64,000 bases of DNA from Rudaeicoccus suwonensis (lineage in GTDB: Bacteria > Actinomycetota > Actinomycetes > Actinomycetales > Dermatophilaceae). A program made the translations under genes and the position numbers. Where the stretch lies: the NCBI RefSeq assembly GCF_007829035.1, contig NZ_VIVQ01000002.1:496001-560000 (forward strand). Direction: 5' to 3'. This document shows, piece by piece, positions 8,318 through 16,647 of this stretch; position 1 is the stretch's first letter, and each line of letters starts with the position of its first letter. The notes under the pieces were generated by a model. It saw only the letters and a list, made by a program, of their open reading frames with translations, was not told the DNA's origin and ran no database searches.

Positions 8318-9254
8318 CCGCCGTCGTCATCTCACCGTTCGCCCCGATCACCGGGCTGTATGGCGCAAGGCTCCCGTCGGCGGCCACAGCCACGCGGGTC
8401 CCCGGGTCCAATGGCACACAGCGCGCCGGCGCGAAGCGCCGCACCATCGCGGCCATCCGCTCGGCGTCTGCCATCCGCAACCGCTGATGAGCCGACGGGA
8501 AGACGACGATGTCGTGCAACAGGCCCAGCCCTCCGTCATACACCTCGGGGCAGCGTGGCCCGCGCGAGGCGTTGTCGTTGAACAACACCACCTTCTCGGT
8601 CAGTGCCATCGCGCCGGCCGACCAGGCGATGATCGGACGCTGACCCAATCCGGCCGGCACGACGTTGAAAAGGTGCAGTGCGTCGAGCAATTCGGAGACA
8701 TGGCCACCGGGCATGACCACCGCTTCGGCCTGCCCGAGCAGCTCGGCGACGGCCTCGCGATGCGCCGCAATCGGCTCGCGCTCGTGCGGCCGCATCTCCG
8801 CATAGAACGCAGCGTGCACCTCGCGCAACCGCTCCAGATGCCGGCGATCCAGTTGCCGCAGCACCGCTTCGGCATCGCGCAATGCCAGCTCGCGCACGTG
8901 TGGGTTGCGCTCGCTCTGCGCCTTGATCTCGTCGATGGCGGCGACCGTGTGACCCACGCACAGCAGGTAGAGATCCTGCATCTCGGCGATGACCTCGTGG
9001 CGCCGGCGGTACGCCGCGGCGAACTCCGGATCGCCTTCGAGCACGTCCTGCATCCGCGCCCACAGCGTCAGGTTGACCGCCTCCTCGCCCAGATGCGCGG
9101 CCAGCTCGCGATCCTCGGCCGACTCGCGCTCGAGCCACCCAGCAGTGATCGTCGCGAACGGCCCGGTCAGCCCGAGCGCTCCGACGACCTTGTCCAGCGC
9201 CGGTCGGCGCTGTGGTCCGAGGAGCGTGATCGCAGCGTTTTCAACGGAATTCAC
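8301..9254 (-). CDS. S51 peptidase E/cyanophycinase-like (type 1 GATase-like) protein
   Basis: 317 residues from GTG 9254, which shares a GTGA junction with the upstream ATP-grasp gene. The C-terminal half has the GATase1/S51 fold signature: VVMPGGHVSEL near 180, nucleophile elbow AWSAGAMAL with Ser212 replacing the glutaminase Cys, and a probable catalytic His256 in PSAHQRLR. An Arg/Glu-rich helical insert of roughly 100 residues (about 60-165) sits between the first beta strand and the core, making it longer than PepE (about 230 residues). S51 enzymes cleave Asp-X or cyanophycin beta-linkages. Pairing with an ATP-grasp ligase recalls cyanophycin-type make/degrade pairs, but the substrate here is not known. 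Confidence 0.78.
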   Translation of the reverse strand: MNSVENAAITLLGPQRRPALDKVVGALGLTGPFATITAGWLERESAEDRELAAHLGEEAVNLTLWARMQDVLEGDPEFAAAYRRRHEVIAEMQDLYLLCVGHTVAAIDEIKAQSERNPHVRELALRDAEAVLRQLDRRHLERLREVHAAFYAEMRPHEREPIAAHREAVAELLGQAEAVVMPGGHVSELLDALHLFNVVPAGLGQRPIIAWSAGAMALTEKVVLFNDNASRGPRCPEVYDGGLGLLHDIVVFPSAHQRLRMADAERMAAMVRRFAPARCVPLDPGTRVAVAADGSLAPYSPVIGANGEMTTAGEFVG

Positions 9255-10465
9255 TCTGCGTGAACCTGCACGGTGCGGCCCACGTCGTCGAGCATCCCGC
9301 GCAGCACGTCGTAGTCCGGGTGCCGCAGCCGGATCCACGCATTGGCCATGTACCCCGCCTCGACCGGCTGGGTGGGGGCACCGACGGGCAGGTGCGCGTC
9401 GATGACCCATTCGGCATACCGATGCTGGATCTCGTCGATGCCGTCGATGTGGGTGATACGACCGTCGCGGTCGGGCCGCAGTGCGATGATGCCCGCGGCA
9501 TACGCCCGCGAGGGCCGGTGCCAGACCTGGCCGTGCACGATCGCGTCAGCCCATGCGCGATAGATGTCCATCTCGTTGCCGACGGCATACAGATCCCAGC
9601 AGCCGACACCAGGTGGCCGTGCCCCGATCTCACTGAACCGCAAGCCTTTTGGCCCGTTGAAGTACTCCATGTGCGTCGCCGACGTTTGGATCCCGAGCAC
9701 CTCGTTGACCCGCTCGCCCAGCTCCCGCAGTTCGCCGTAGAAACCGGCCGAATCGACGCGATTGGTCGAGATGTACTGCGGACTGATCCAGCGGGTGCGC
9801 ATCGCCTCGAGCACGCCCGGGTAGTAGTGGCAGGCGAAATCCAGCGCGATCCCGCCGTCCACCGACACCGTGTCGTAGAACCCCTCGTGCCCCTCGACGA
9901 ACTCCTCCACCGCGATCGACTCGACCCCGGTGTATGACGCAAGCGCCGCCGCCAACTGGTCCTCGCTGTCGAGACGCATCGTGCCCGAGGCGCCGGCGCC
10001 GTCACGGGGCTTGAGGATGATCGGAAACCCGTGCTCATCGGTGAACGCACGCAACTGCTCCAGGCTGCCCACCGCAGCCGATGCCGCTGTCGGCACACCG
10101 GCCGAGCGCAGCGCCTCCTTCATCGCAGGCTTGTCGCGGCACAACCAGGTGGTGCGCACCGACGTGCCGGGGATGCCGCACTCCTCGCGCACGATCGCGG
10201 CGGGCAGGGTGTGCGCCTCGATGGTCGCCTCGAGCCGGTCCACCCAACCGATCGACTGGAAGTGCTGCACCGCCTGGCGCAACTGGTCGACATCGGTGAC
10301 CGAACCCACCTGGTAGTAGTGCGTGATCCACGACTGCAACTCCTCGTCGAGCCACTCCCAGGGCGTCTCGCCGACCGCCATCACGGTCGCACCGACCGCT
10401 GCGAGCGCGCGCGGGTACTCGCGTTGGTTGCGCGGAAAATTGGGTTCGACGAAGACGACGTTCAC
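9251..10465 (-). CDS. ATP-grasp ligase (carboxylate-amine ligase type)
   Basis: 404 residues from GTG 10465, chosen over upstream codons because TACGCT (-10-like) lies eight bases before it. ATP-grasp elements are seen in order: a Rossmann-like N-domain, CRDKPAMKEAL (near 125), the ATP-binding FPIILKPRDGAGASGT (near 160), EEFVEGHEG (near 205) and the Mg-binding SEIGARPPG (near 290). The family forms amide or ester bonds through acyl-phosphates. It is the first gene of a three-gene coupled cluster with an S51-like protein and an esterase, and is divergent from a CPBP protease gene. No carrier protein or NRPS is adjacent, so a dipeptide-like or modified amino acid product is the simplest inference. 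Confidence 0.85.
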   Translation of the reverse strand: MNVVFVEPNFPRNQREYPRALAAVGATVMAVGETPWEWLDEELQSWITHYYQVGSVTDVDQLRQAVQHFQSIGWVDRLEATIEAHTLPAAIVREECGIPGTSVRTTWLCRDKPAMKEALRSAGVPTAASAAVGSLEQLRAFTDEHGFPIILKPRDGAGASGTMRLDSEDQLAAALASYTGVESIAVEEFVEGHEGFYDTVSVDGGIALDFACHYYPGVLEAMRTRWISPQYISTNRVDSAGFYGELRELGERVNEVLGIQTSATHMEYFNGPKGLRFSEIGARPPGVGCWDLYAVGNEMDIYRAWADAIVHGQVWHRPSRAYAAGIIALRPDRDGRITHIDGIDEIQHRYAEWVIDAHLPVGAPTQPVEAGYMANAWIRLRHPDYDVLRGMLDDVGRTVQVHAE

Positions 10466-10473
10466 GGTCAGCC

Positions 10474-10479
10474 AGCGTA
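10474..10479 (-). promoter_or_regulatory. -10 element (TACGCT) for the ATP-grasp cluster
   Basis: Minus-strand TACGCT lies eight bases upstream of GTG 10465, consistent with a leaderless mRNA for the ATP-grasp/S51/esterase operon. Confidence 0.4.
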
Positions 10480-10529
10480 TCCGTGCGAGCACACCCGCGA
10501 CGCCATGACCGACCTACCGATGATGGGGT

Positions 10530-10535
10530 TAGCGT
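10530..10535 (+). promoter_or_regulatory. -10 element (TAGCGT) for the CPBP gene
   Basis: TAGCGT followed by six bases and then ATG 10542 gives leaderless-type spacing. Confidence 0.4.
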
Positions 10536-10541
10536 TCACCC

Positions 10542-11489
10542 ATGATCACGCCCCCGACATACAGCCCGCGTCGCCGTGCTGCGGTCATCTCGCTGGTCGT
10601 GCTGGGGTATGTCGTGGGCTTCGGGCTGGCCGATTTCGCAGCCATCGCCTACCTGCGCGATCCGAACTTCACGATGCATATCGGCAACCGGGTCCTGCAG
10701 GTGATGTTCGCGCTGGGGTATCTCGCCGGCTTCCCGATCCTCAGCCTCGTCATCGCGGCGATGGCCATGTCGCTGCTGGGCCGGCCGGCGCTGCGCGAGT
10801 GGGCGATCGGGCGGCCGCGCAGTGAGCGCGGCCCGAACGCACGTGGCGGCGCGGACGCGTGGTCGGCATTCATGTTCGTGGCGGCGATGTGGGTCGGCAC
10901 GATCCTGTCGCTGTTCCTGCATCTGCCGAAATCGACTGCGAATGACGGCAATCCGGTCTGGTTGCAGATCACCCGCTCGTTCTTCGCCGGCATCGGGGAG
11001 GAGCCGATCGTGGTCGCCGCGCCGATCGTGGCCTTCCGCTGGTTGACCGCGGGTCGCCGGGTGAGCAAGCCGGCGTTGGTGGCCTTCTTCGCGGGGCTGG
11101 TCGTGATCCGGATGTTCTACCACCTCTACTACGGATGGGGCGCGATCGCGCTGCTGACCTGGGCGATCGTGGTGCCGATCGTCTATTGGCGGGTCGGGAG
11201 GTTGTGGCCGCTCATCGTGGTGCACATCGCCTTCGACATCTGCAGCTTCCTTGGGCAGGACGGCAAGGCCGCAACCGCCGCGGGCAGCATGGTGCTGATC
11301 CTCGGCACCGGGCTGCTGCTGTCGATGTGGCTGGGTCAGCGGTACCGCCCCAAACCGCCGGCCGGTATGACGCAGCCACCGCCATACGTGCCGCCATACG
11401 GCCCGCCATACAACCCGTTCGGTATGGCGGGGCCGCCACCGGACATGCGAACATATGTTCGTGACAGAGGGCGGCATCCTGCACGCTGA
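10542..11489 (+). CDS. CPBP-family intramembrane metalloprotease (Abi/CAAX-like)
   Basis: 315 residues with about eight hydrophobic segments. CPBP motifs are seen: GIGEEPIVVA (the paired glutamates, though the usual Arg of EExxxR is not in place), FYHLYYG, and HIAFDI near the C-terminal core. These residues form the intramembrane glutamate protease site in Rce1-like enzymes. A Pro/Tyr/Gly-rich cytoplasmic tail with PPY repeats (about 283-305) ends the protein. Its last 35 bases overlap the start of dinB, including the SOS box. The substrate is unknown; bacterial CPBPs process peptides or modulate membrane-bound regulators. Confidence 0.8.
   Translation: MITPPTYSPRRRAAVISLVVLGYVVGFGLADFAAIAYLRDPNFTMHIGNRVLQVMFALGYLAGFPILSLVIAAMAMSLLGRPALREWAIGRPRSERGPNARGGADAWSAFMFVAAMWVGTILSLFLHLPKSTANDGNPVWLQITRSFFAGIGEEPIVVAAPIVAFRWLTAGRRVSKPALVAFFAGLVVIRMFYHLYYGWGAIALLTWAIVVPIVYWRVGRLWPLIVVHIAFDICSFLGQDGKAATAAGSMVLILGTGLLLSMWLGQRYRPKPPAGMTQPPPYVPPYGPPYNPFGMAGPPPDMRTYVRDRGRHPAR
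11448..11461 (+). promoter_or_regulatory. LexA-type SOS box at the dinB start
   Basis: The 14-bp perfect palindrome CGAACATATGTTCG matches the actinobacterial LexA consensus CGAAC-N4-GTTCG. It contains the ATG at 11455 and abuts GTG 11461, so LexA binding would directly block dinB transcription start or early elongation. Confidence 0.75.
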
Positions 11490-12753
11490 TCTCGACTCGT
11501 TCTACGCCAGCGTCGAGCAGCGCGACGACCCCCGCCTGCGCGGGCGGCCCGTGGTCGTCGGAGGCGGAGTCGTGCTGGCCGCCAGCTACGAGGCCAAGGC
11601 CCACGGCATCCGCACTCCGATGTCGGGTCGCATCGCCCGCCAGTTGTGCCCGGGCCTGATCGAGGTGCCGCCGAGATTCACCGCGTATGCCGATGCCAGT
11701 CGCGCGGTCTTCGACATCTTTGCCGACACCACTCCGCTGGTGGAGGGCATCTCGATCGACGAGGCCTTCCTGGAGGTCGGCGGGCTGCGCCGGGTCAGTG
11801 GCACACCCACCCAGATCGGTGCCGCGTTGCGACGGCGGGTCAGTGCCGAGGTCGGCCTGCCGATCTCGGTCGGCATCGCCGCGACGAAGTTCCTGGCGAA
11901 GGTGGCCAGCGCCGCCAGCAAGCCGGACGGCCTGCTCAGCGTGCCGGTCGGCGGTGAGCTGGCGTTCCTGCATCCCCTGCCCATCGAAGCGCTGTGGGGT
12001 GTCGGCAAGGTGACGGCGGGCAAGCTGCACGATCGAGGGGTGGTCACCGTCGGTGACCTCGCCGCGCTGAATCCGGAGGTGCTGGTCTCCATCGTGGGAC
12101 CCGGCGCGGGGCATCACCTGCACGAACTCGCGCACGCCCGTGACCCGCGCCGGGTGCGCACCGGAGTCCGGCGGCGATCGATCGGTGCGCAGCGCGCGAT
12201 CGGCCGCGGGCGGCATACCGGCGCTGAGCTCGACGCGACGCTGGTGGCGTTGGTGGACAAGGTGACCCGCCGGCTGCGCGCGGGTGAGCGGGTGGGGCGG
12301 ACCTTCACGCTGCGACTGCGATTTGCCGACTTCACCCGGGCGACCCGCTCGCGCACCGTGCCGCGCTCGCGGGCGGGCACGCAGGGGTGGCTCGCAGTGG
12401 GACGGGAGCTGCTCGAGGCGGCAATGCCGATGATCGCCGACCGGGGAATCACGTTGCTGGGCATCAGCATCGGCGGTCTGGAGGAAGGCGACACCGAGCA
12501 ACTGGAGCTGCCGCTGGCCGGGCTGGGGTTCGGTGACGGGTCGGTGGCGTCCGCTGCAGGTGCCGTCGCAGTGCCGATGGGAGGGCAGCGCGCGACACCG
12601 GACTCAGCGCGCACGTTGGACGGTGCGCTGGATGCTGTGCGTGATCGGTTCGGTATGGCGGCGGTCACCAGAGGGGTGCTGCTCGGCCGTGACGACCAGG
12701 GGGAGATGCCGATGCTGCCCGACCCCGCACACGCCAAGCGCCATACCGGCTGA
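11455..12753 (+). CDS. dinB: DNA polymerase IV (Y-family)
   Basis: 432 residues from ATG 11455; GTG 11461 is an in-frame alternative two codons later. Catalytic acidic residues of the Y-family palm are present: HADLDSFYASVEQ (Asp12/Asp14) and SIDEAFLEV (near residues 101-109). A little-finger domain is present, and the C-terminus carries a short Gln/Leu stretch (TEQLELPLAGL) that resembles a beta-clamp-binding peptide. It does error-prone translesion synthesis. A perfect LexA-type palindrome lies on the start codon, giving the expected SOS control. It ends at a bidirectional terminator. Confidence 0.95.
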   Translation: MFVTEGGILHADLDSFYASVEQRDDPRLRGRPVVVGGGVVLAASYEAKAHGIRTPMSGRIARQLCPGLIEVPPRFTAYADASRAVFDIFADTTPLVEGISIDEAFLEVGGLRRVSGTPTQIGAALRRRVSAEVGLPISVGIAATKFLAKVASAASKPDGLLSVPVGGELAFLHPLPIEALWGVGKVTAGKLHDRGVVTVGDLAALNPEVLVSIVGPGAGHHLHELAHARDPRRVRTGVRRRSIGAQRAIGRGRHTGAELDATLVALVDKVTRRLRAGERVGRTFTLRLRFADFTRATRSRTVPRSRAGTQGWLAVGRELLEAAMPMIADRGITLLGISIGGLEEGDTEQLELPLAGLGFGDGSVASAAGAVAVPMGGQRATPDSARTLDGALDAVRDRFGMAAVTRGVLLGRDDQGEMPMLPDPAHAKRHTG

Positions 12754-12756
12754 ACA

Positions 12757-12798
12757 CATATGTGGGGAGTCACCGGATCCGGTGACTCCCCACATATG
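12757..12798. terminator. Perfect 42-bp palindrome, bidirectional terminator
   Basis: Two perfect 21-base arms meet at a central GGATCC; the left arm begins CATATGTGGGGAGTCACC. It starts four bases after the dinB stop and lies before the 3' end of the convergent DUF5324-like gene, so it can terminate both. There is no T-tract, as is common in actinobacteria. Confidence 0.85.
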
Positions 12799-12839
12799 GT
12801 CGCTGCGTGGCGCAGAGCGCCACGGGCAGGTTCTGGACC

Positions 12840-14021
12840 TCAGTCGCGCGCCGAGTGACGACCCCGACGCGTTTCGCTCGGTGCGGTGTCGGTGCCGACC
12901 AGCTTGGCGTCGACCTTCTTCTCGATGTCGCCGACCAGGTCGCCGCTGTCCGTCGATGCCGCGCCGACCGAGCCGGTGCCCGGGTTGGTCGGCGCGCTCG
13001 CCGCGGGGGCGCCGACGCGCTCGACCGGCGGCAGCGGAGCGTCGGCAGCCTTCTTGGCCGCGGCCTTCTTGCGGCCGGAGATGATCAGCGCCGCGGCACC
13101 CGCGCCGGCCGCGAGGCCGAGGACGATCAGCAGACCGCCTTTCTTCTTGCGCTTCTTCTTGGCCGCGGGCAGCACGGTCTCGACACCGTGGCGCGCCTGC
13201 TCCGGCAGGGCGTCATACGCGTGCTGCCCGGCAGCACCGGCAGATGCGGCCGCCTGCTGGAAGCGCGGCAGCCACTCGTCGTGGAACAAGGCCTGGATCT
13301 GGTCCAAGGTCACGCCGGCAGCGGCGCCGGCGGCAGCGACCGGTGCGGCGATGTCGATGGCGGGAGCGTTCTTGCGCGCCTTCTTGGCCGCACGACGACC
13401 CTGCTTCTTCGAGGCTTTCGTGACCTCGGCCGCGGCGTCCTTGACCTCCGCGGCGACGTCGTGTGCCGACTCCAGCACGTTGTTGCGCTGTGCCTTCGCG
13501 GTCTTCTTCAGCTGGTTGGTCTGCTTGGCGGCCTTCTTGCGGGCGGAGCGGGTCTGCTTCTCAGCGGTGCCGGCGGCGTCCTGGATCTGCAACGACGCAG
13601 CGGCAGCGATCTGCTGGGCGCTCGCAGCTGCCTTCTTTGCCTTCTTGGCCGCCTTCTTCTTGCCGGCCTCAGCCTGCGTGGCGACCTGATCGGAGAGATC
13701 CTCGACCGTGTCGGCGACCTGGCTGCTCTGCTCGGCTGCGGCGCTCGCGACCTTGTCGGAGTGCTCGGCGACCGCGTCGCGGATGGTCTCGACCTGTTCG
13801 CCGACCTTGTCCGCCAGCGCGGAGGACTTCTCGACGACAGCCTCCTTGGCGTGCGGGGCCTTCGCCTCGAGGGTCTCGACCGCGGCGCTGACGGCGTCGG
13901 CAGCCTGCTCGACCACGGGCGTGAGCTTGTCCTTGACGGCGTCGATTCCGTCGACTGCGGCGGACGAGAGATCGGCTGCCTTTTCGGTGACGGCGTCGCG
14001 GCGCGAGGTCGTTCTGAGCAC
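12840..14021 (-). CDS. Ala/Lys-rich coiled-coil membrane protein, DUF5324-like
   Basis: 393 residues from GTG 14021, with AAGGAGGG upstream at 14029-14036; longer in-frame starts lie beyond this Shine-Dalgarno. The first 220 residues are Ala/Lys/Glu-rich heptad-like helices (predicted coiled coil, apolipoprotein-like), with histone-H1-like KKAAKKAKK clusters. A basic KKKRKKK run precedes a single hydrophobic segment (about 305-325, GLLIVLGLAAGAGAAALIISG), and the tail is short and Pro/Ala-rich. The layout and position immediately upstream of ppiA match Streptomyces DUF5324 proteins, whose function is unknown. DNA or envelope tethering is possible but unproven. Confidence 0.75.
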   Translation of the reverse strand: MLRTTSRRDAVTEKAADLSSAAVDGIDAVKDKLTPVVEQAADAVSAAVETLEAKAPHAKEAVVEKSSALADKVGEQVETIRDAVAEHSDKVASAAAEQSSQVADTVEDLSDQVATQAEAGKKKAAKKAKKAAASAQQIAAAASLQIQDAAGTAEKQTRSARKKAAKQTNQLKKTAKAQRNNVLESAHDVAAEVKDAAAEVTKASKKQGRRAAKKARKNAPAIDIAAPVAAAGAAAGVTLDQIQALFHDEWLPRFQQAAASAGAAGQHAYDALPEQARHGVETVLPAAKKKRKKKGGLLIVLGLAAGAGAAALIISGRKKAAAKKAADAPLPPVERVGAPAASAPTNPGTGSVGAASTDSGDLVGDIEKKVDAKLVGTDTAPSETRRGRHSARD

Positions 14022-14140
14022 GGTGGAGCCCTCCTTGATGTGGCGTTCCTCCCCATCCTGCCAACGAAATCCGATCCCCGCCAATGAACTACCGGGGTGA
14101 GTGGTGGGCACCGTCATACCTGGATGCGAGACTTTGACCC

Positions 14141-14647
14141 ATGATCGCAACACTGAAGACCAACCACGGGGACATCAAGATCAACCTGTTCCCCAACGAC
14201 GCTCCCGAGACCGTCGACAACTTCGTCGGCCTGGCCGAGGGCACCAAGGCGTACAACGACGACGCGGGTCGTTCGAACCCCACCCCGTTCTACGACGGCC
14301 TCATCTTCCACCGCATCATCCCCGGCTTCATGATCCAGGGCGGCTGCCCGCAGGGCGTCGGCATCGGTGGCCCGGGTTACCAGTTCAAGGACGAGTTCTC
14401 CCCCGAGCGCAACTTCAACGCGCCCTACATGCTCGCCATGGCCAACGCCGGCAAGGGCACCAACGGCTCGCAGTTCTTCATCACCGTCGCCCCGACCAAC
14501 TGGCTGCAGGGCAAGCACACCATCTTCGGTGAGGTCGCCGACCAGCCCAGCCGCGACGTCGTCGACGCCATCGCGGGCGTGCGCACCGGCGCACAGGACA
14601 AGCCGGTCGAGCCGGTCGTGATCGAGAAGGTCACCATCGAGAAATGA
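14141..14647 (+). CDS. ppiA: Peptidyl-prolyl cis-trans isomerase (cyclophilin)
   Basis: 168 residues with no signal peptide, so cytoplasmic. Cyclophilin active-site motifs are clear: FHRIIPGFMIQGG (catalytic Arg, near 56-68), GTNGSQFFIT, and LQGKHTIFGEV near the C-terminus. It catalyses proline isomerisation during folding. ATG 14141 is the only sensible start; no strong Shine-Dalgarno is visible. It overlaps the rhomboid gene by four bases (ATGA), so the two are co-translated. This gene pair sits beside crgA in most actinobacteria; here crgA is about 5.6 kb away because of the accessory insert. Confidence 0.96.
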   Translation: MIATLKTNHGDIKINLFPNDAPETVDNFVGLAEGTKAYNDDAGRSNPTPFYDGLIFHRIIPGFMIQGGCPQGVGIGGPGYQFKDEFSPERNFNAPYMLAMANAGKGTNGSQFFITVAPTNWLQGKHTIFGEVADQPSRDVVDAIAGVRTGAQDKPVEPVVIEKVTIEK

Positions 14648-15522
14648 GCAACCCCAGCGCCGACACGTCGTTGCCGACCTGCCCCAGACATCCGGATCAG
14701 GTCTCCTTCGTCACGTGCCAGCGCTGTGAGCGCCCGACGTGCGCTCAGTGCGAACGACCTGCCGCGGTGGGCATCCAGTGCGTGGATTGCGTCAAGCAGT
14801 CCAGCAAGGATGTCCCCCGGCAGGTCTCTCTTTTCGGCGGACGTATGGCGCATGGTCGGCCCGTCGTCACCATCGGTCTGATCGCCGTCTGCGTGGTCGT
14901 CTGGCTGGGGCAGTTGGTGAACTCGTCGATCACCAACGACCTCGTCTACGCCCCGTGGCAGACCGGCTCCGAGCCGTGGCGCATGCTGACCTCGGCCTTC
15001 GTGCACTCGCCGGACACGGTCTTCCACATCGCGTTCAACATGTATGCCCTGTGGATCTGCGGACAGTACCTCGAGCCGTTGCTCGGTCGTGCCCGGTTCC
15101 TGGCGCTCTATCTGATCTCGGCGTTCGGCGGGTCCGTCTGCTACGAGCTGCTGGCGTCACTGCCGACGCGCACTCATCTGAGCAGCGGTTGGCTGACACC
15201 CACCCTCGGCGCTTCGGGCGCGGTTTTCGGGCTGTTCGTGACAGTGCTGGTGCTCAACCGGCACCTCGGCCGCGAAGTCGGCTCGGTGATCGCACTGATC
15301 GTGATCAACGGAGCCATCGGATTCATCGTCCCCAACATCGCGTGGCAGGACCATCTCGGTGGCGCGATCATCGGTGGCGTGTGCGCCGCGGCGATCGTCC
15401 TGCTCGGCAGGGAGCGCCGCAACCTGCAATGGGCCGCGCTCACCGGCGTGGTCGTGCTGCTGGTGGTCATCGCGGTCGTGCGCTACCAGACCGTCGACCT
15501 GCCCTTCACCATCGTCAGCTGA
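14644..15522 (+). CDS. Rhomboid-family intramembrane serine protease with N-terminal zinc-finger
   Basis: 292 residues. The N-terminus (11-50) has a B-box-like cluster of Cys/His pairs (CPRH, CQRC, CAQC, CVDC) likely to bind zinc. It is followed by six to seven transmembrane helices with the rhomboid dyad: Ser in GASGAVFGLF (near 191) and His in WQDHLGGAIIG (near 237). Rhomboids cleave transmembrane helices in the membrane. ATG 14644 overlaps the ppiA stop. The same order (ppiA-rhomboid-crgA) is standard in Streptomyces and relatives. Confidence 0.93.
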   Translation: MSNPSADTSLPTCPRHPDQVSFVTCQRCERPTCAQCERPAAVGIQCVDCVKQSSKDVPRQVSLFGGRMAHGRPVVTIGLIAVCVVVWLGQLVNSSITNDLVYAPWQTGSEPWRMLTSAFVHSPDTVFHIAFNMYALWICGQYLEPLLGRARFLALYLISAFGGSVCYELLASLPTRTHLSSGWLTPTLGASGAVFGLFVTVLVLNRHLGREVGSVIALIVINGAIGFIVPNIAWQDHLGGAIIGGVCAAAIVLLGRERRNLQWAALTGVVVLLVVIAVVRYQTVDLPFTIVS

Positions 15523-15719
15523 CGAGCCGCCATCCGTGCCGCTGCTCGCGGCGGGCATGAGCCGAAGGCTGGCAGAGTGACCTACCTGGAAATCCGAGAC
15601 CCCCGCTTGCGTGTGTTCCTGCAAAATCTCGGAGGGTTGCACGACCACGACGGCACGTTGACGCCGCTGCGTCTGCAGCCGCCAGAGGTTCGGGCGGCTC
15701 GACATGACCGGCTGGGCCA

Positions 15720-15731
15720 TATGCTCGTTCG
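15720..15731 (+). promoter_or_regulatory. -10 box plus spacer (TATGCT-CGTTCG) of a leaderless promoter
   Basis: Identical to the 12 bases before the ArsR start at 5961, and directly followed by ATG 15732. The 209 bases between the rhomboid stop and this gene hold nothing else recognisable. Confidence 0.5.
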
Positions 15732-16127
15732 ATGGTCACAAAACCGATCGAGCCGAGCTATCACTCGATCAACCAGTTCTTCGTCGTCGACGACGCCCCG
15801 GCATTCATCTCATTCCTGGTGACAGTCTTCGACGGCATTGAGGCGCGAGACCGCGATGTCCGCGCCGATGGGACTGTCGATCATGCCGACGTCGCGATCG
15901 GCGACTCTCACGTCATGATCAGCGACCCGGCTGCTGGTCAAGATGCGCGCCCCAGCGTCAGCTATGCCTACGTCCGCGACGTTGACGCGGTATTCACTGC
16001 CGCCATGAACGCTGGGGCAGAACTACCCGTCGAACCCGCAGACAGAGCGTGGGGGGATCGTGTTGGTGGATTCACCGACCCCTTCAAAAATCGGTGGTGG
16101 ATCGCCACCCCGAAGCAATGGCGCTGA
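15732..16127 (+). CDS. VOC-family (PhnB/glyoxalase-like) protein
   Basis: 131 residues, ATG 15732 at leaderless spacing from TATGCT. It has PhnB-like beta-alpha-beta-beta-beta repeats: an opening HSINQFFVVDDAPAFISFL, a central DSHVMISDP, and a closing RAWGDRVGGFTDPFKNRWWIAT typical of YP_/PhnB-type glyoxalase proteins. Metal ligands are not fully conserved, so lyase, dioxygenase or resistance roles cannot be separated. It is convergent with a second VOC gene, and it begins the accessory insert between rhomboid and crgA. Confidence 0.82.
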   Translation: MVTKPIEPSYHSINQFFVVDDAPAFISFLVTVFDGIEARDRDVRADGTVDHADVAIGDSHVMISDPAAGQDARPSVSYAYVRDVDAVFTAAMNAGAELPVEPADRAWGDRVGGFTDPFKNRWWIATPKQWR

Positions 16128-16231
16128 ACGCCCGGCGCTGATCAACTCGTCCCCAGAGACGTTGTCCAGCGAGGACAGCAGTTGGCTCCCTCGTGCTGGA
16201 ACTCCGCCACACGACGAACCAAGCGACGGAC

Positions 16232-16561
16232 CTAAGTGGCGTCGCAGGTGAATCCGAAACGCGCGCCGGACGGGTCCTGCACCACGGCTACACGTCGCCC
16301 TCCACCTACTTCTTGGGGAGCGTCGAGCACACTGCCCCCAGCATCGGTGACGGCCTGGATCGCCGTGTCGAGGTCGGCGACGTGCAGGTATGCCGTGACG
16401 ACCTGTGCTCCGGGCACCAAGCCGATGTGCTGGCCGTCGACCTCGAAACCGACGTAATAGTCCGCGTCCGCAATGGGCGAGGTGCCCAGCAGCTTCGCGT
16501 ACAAGTCGCGAGAGGCAGCGATATCGGTGGTCGGGATCAGGATGGTCTGGAAATTTCCCAC
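16232..16561 (-). CDS. VOC-family glyoxalase-like protein
   Basis: 109 residues from GTG 16561, chosen because CAGGAG lies eight bases upstream; the longer in-frame N-terminus has no such signal and would run into the divergent sigma-factor gene. A compact VOC fold is seen: FQTILIPTTDIAASRDLYAKLLG at the N-terminus and GRRVAVVQDPSGARFGF at the C-terminus. The function is unassigned. It is divergently transcribed from the ECF sigma gene with 86 bases between starts, so it may be a target of that sigma factor (inference). Confidence 0.8.
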   Translation of the reverse strand: MGNFQTILIPTTDIAASRDLYAKLLGTSPIADADYYVGFEVDGQHIGLVPGAQVVTAYLHVADLDTAIQAVTDAGGSVLDAPQEVGGGRRVAVVQDPSGARFGFTCDAT

Positions 16562-16647
16562 GGTTCGTACTCCTGGTGTCGATGGTCTGTACTCGTATGA
16601 CGCATTGCCGGCGAAAAGTGTGACTGCGACTGTGCTGGACTTTGCGC

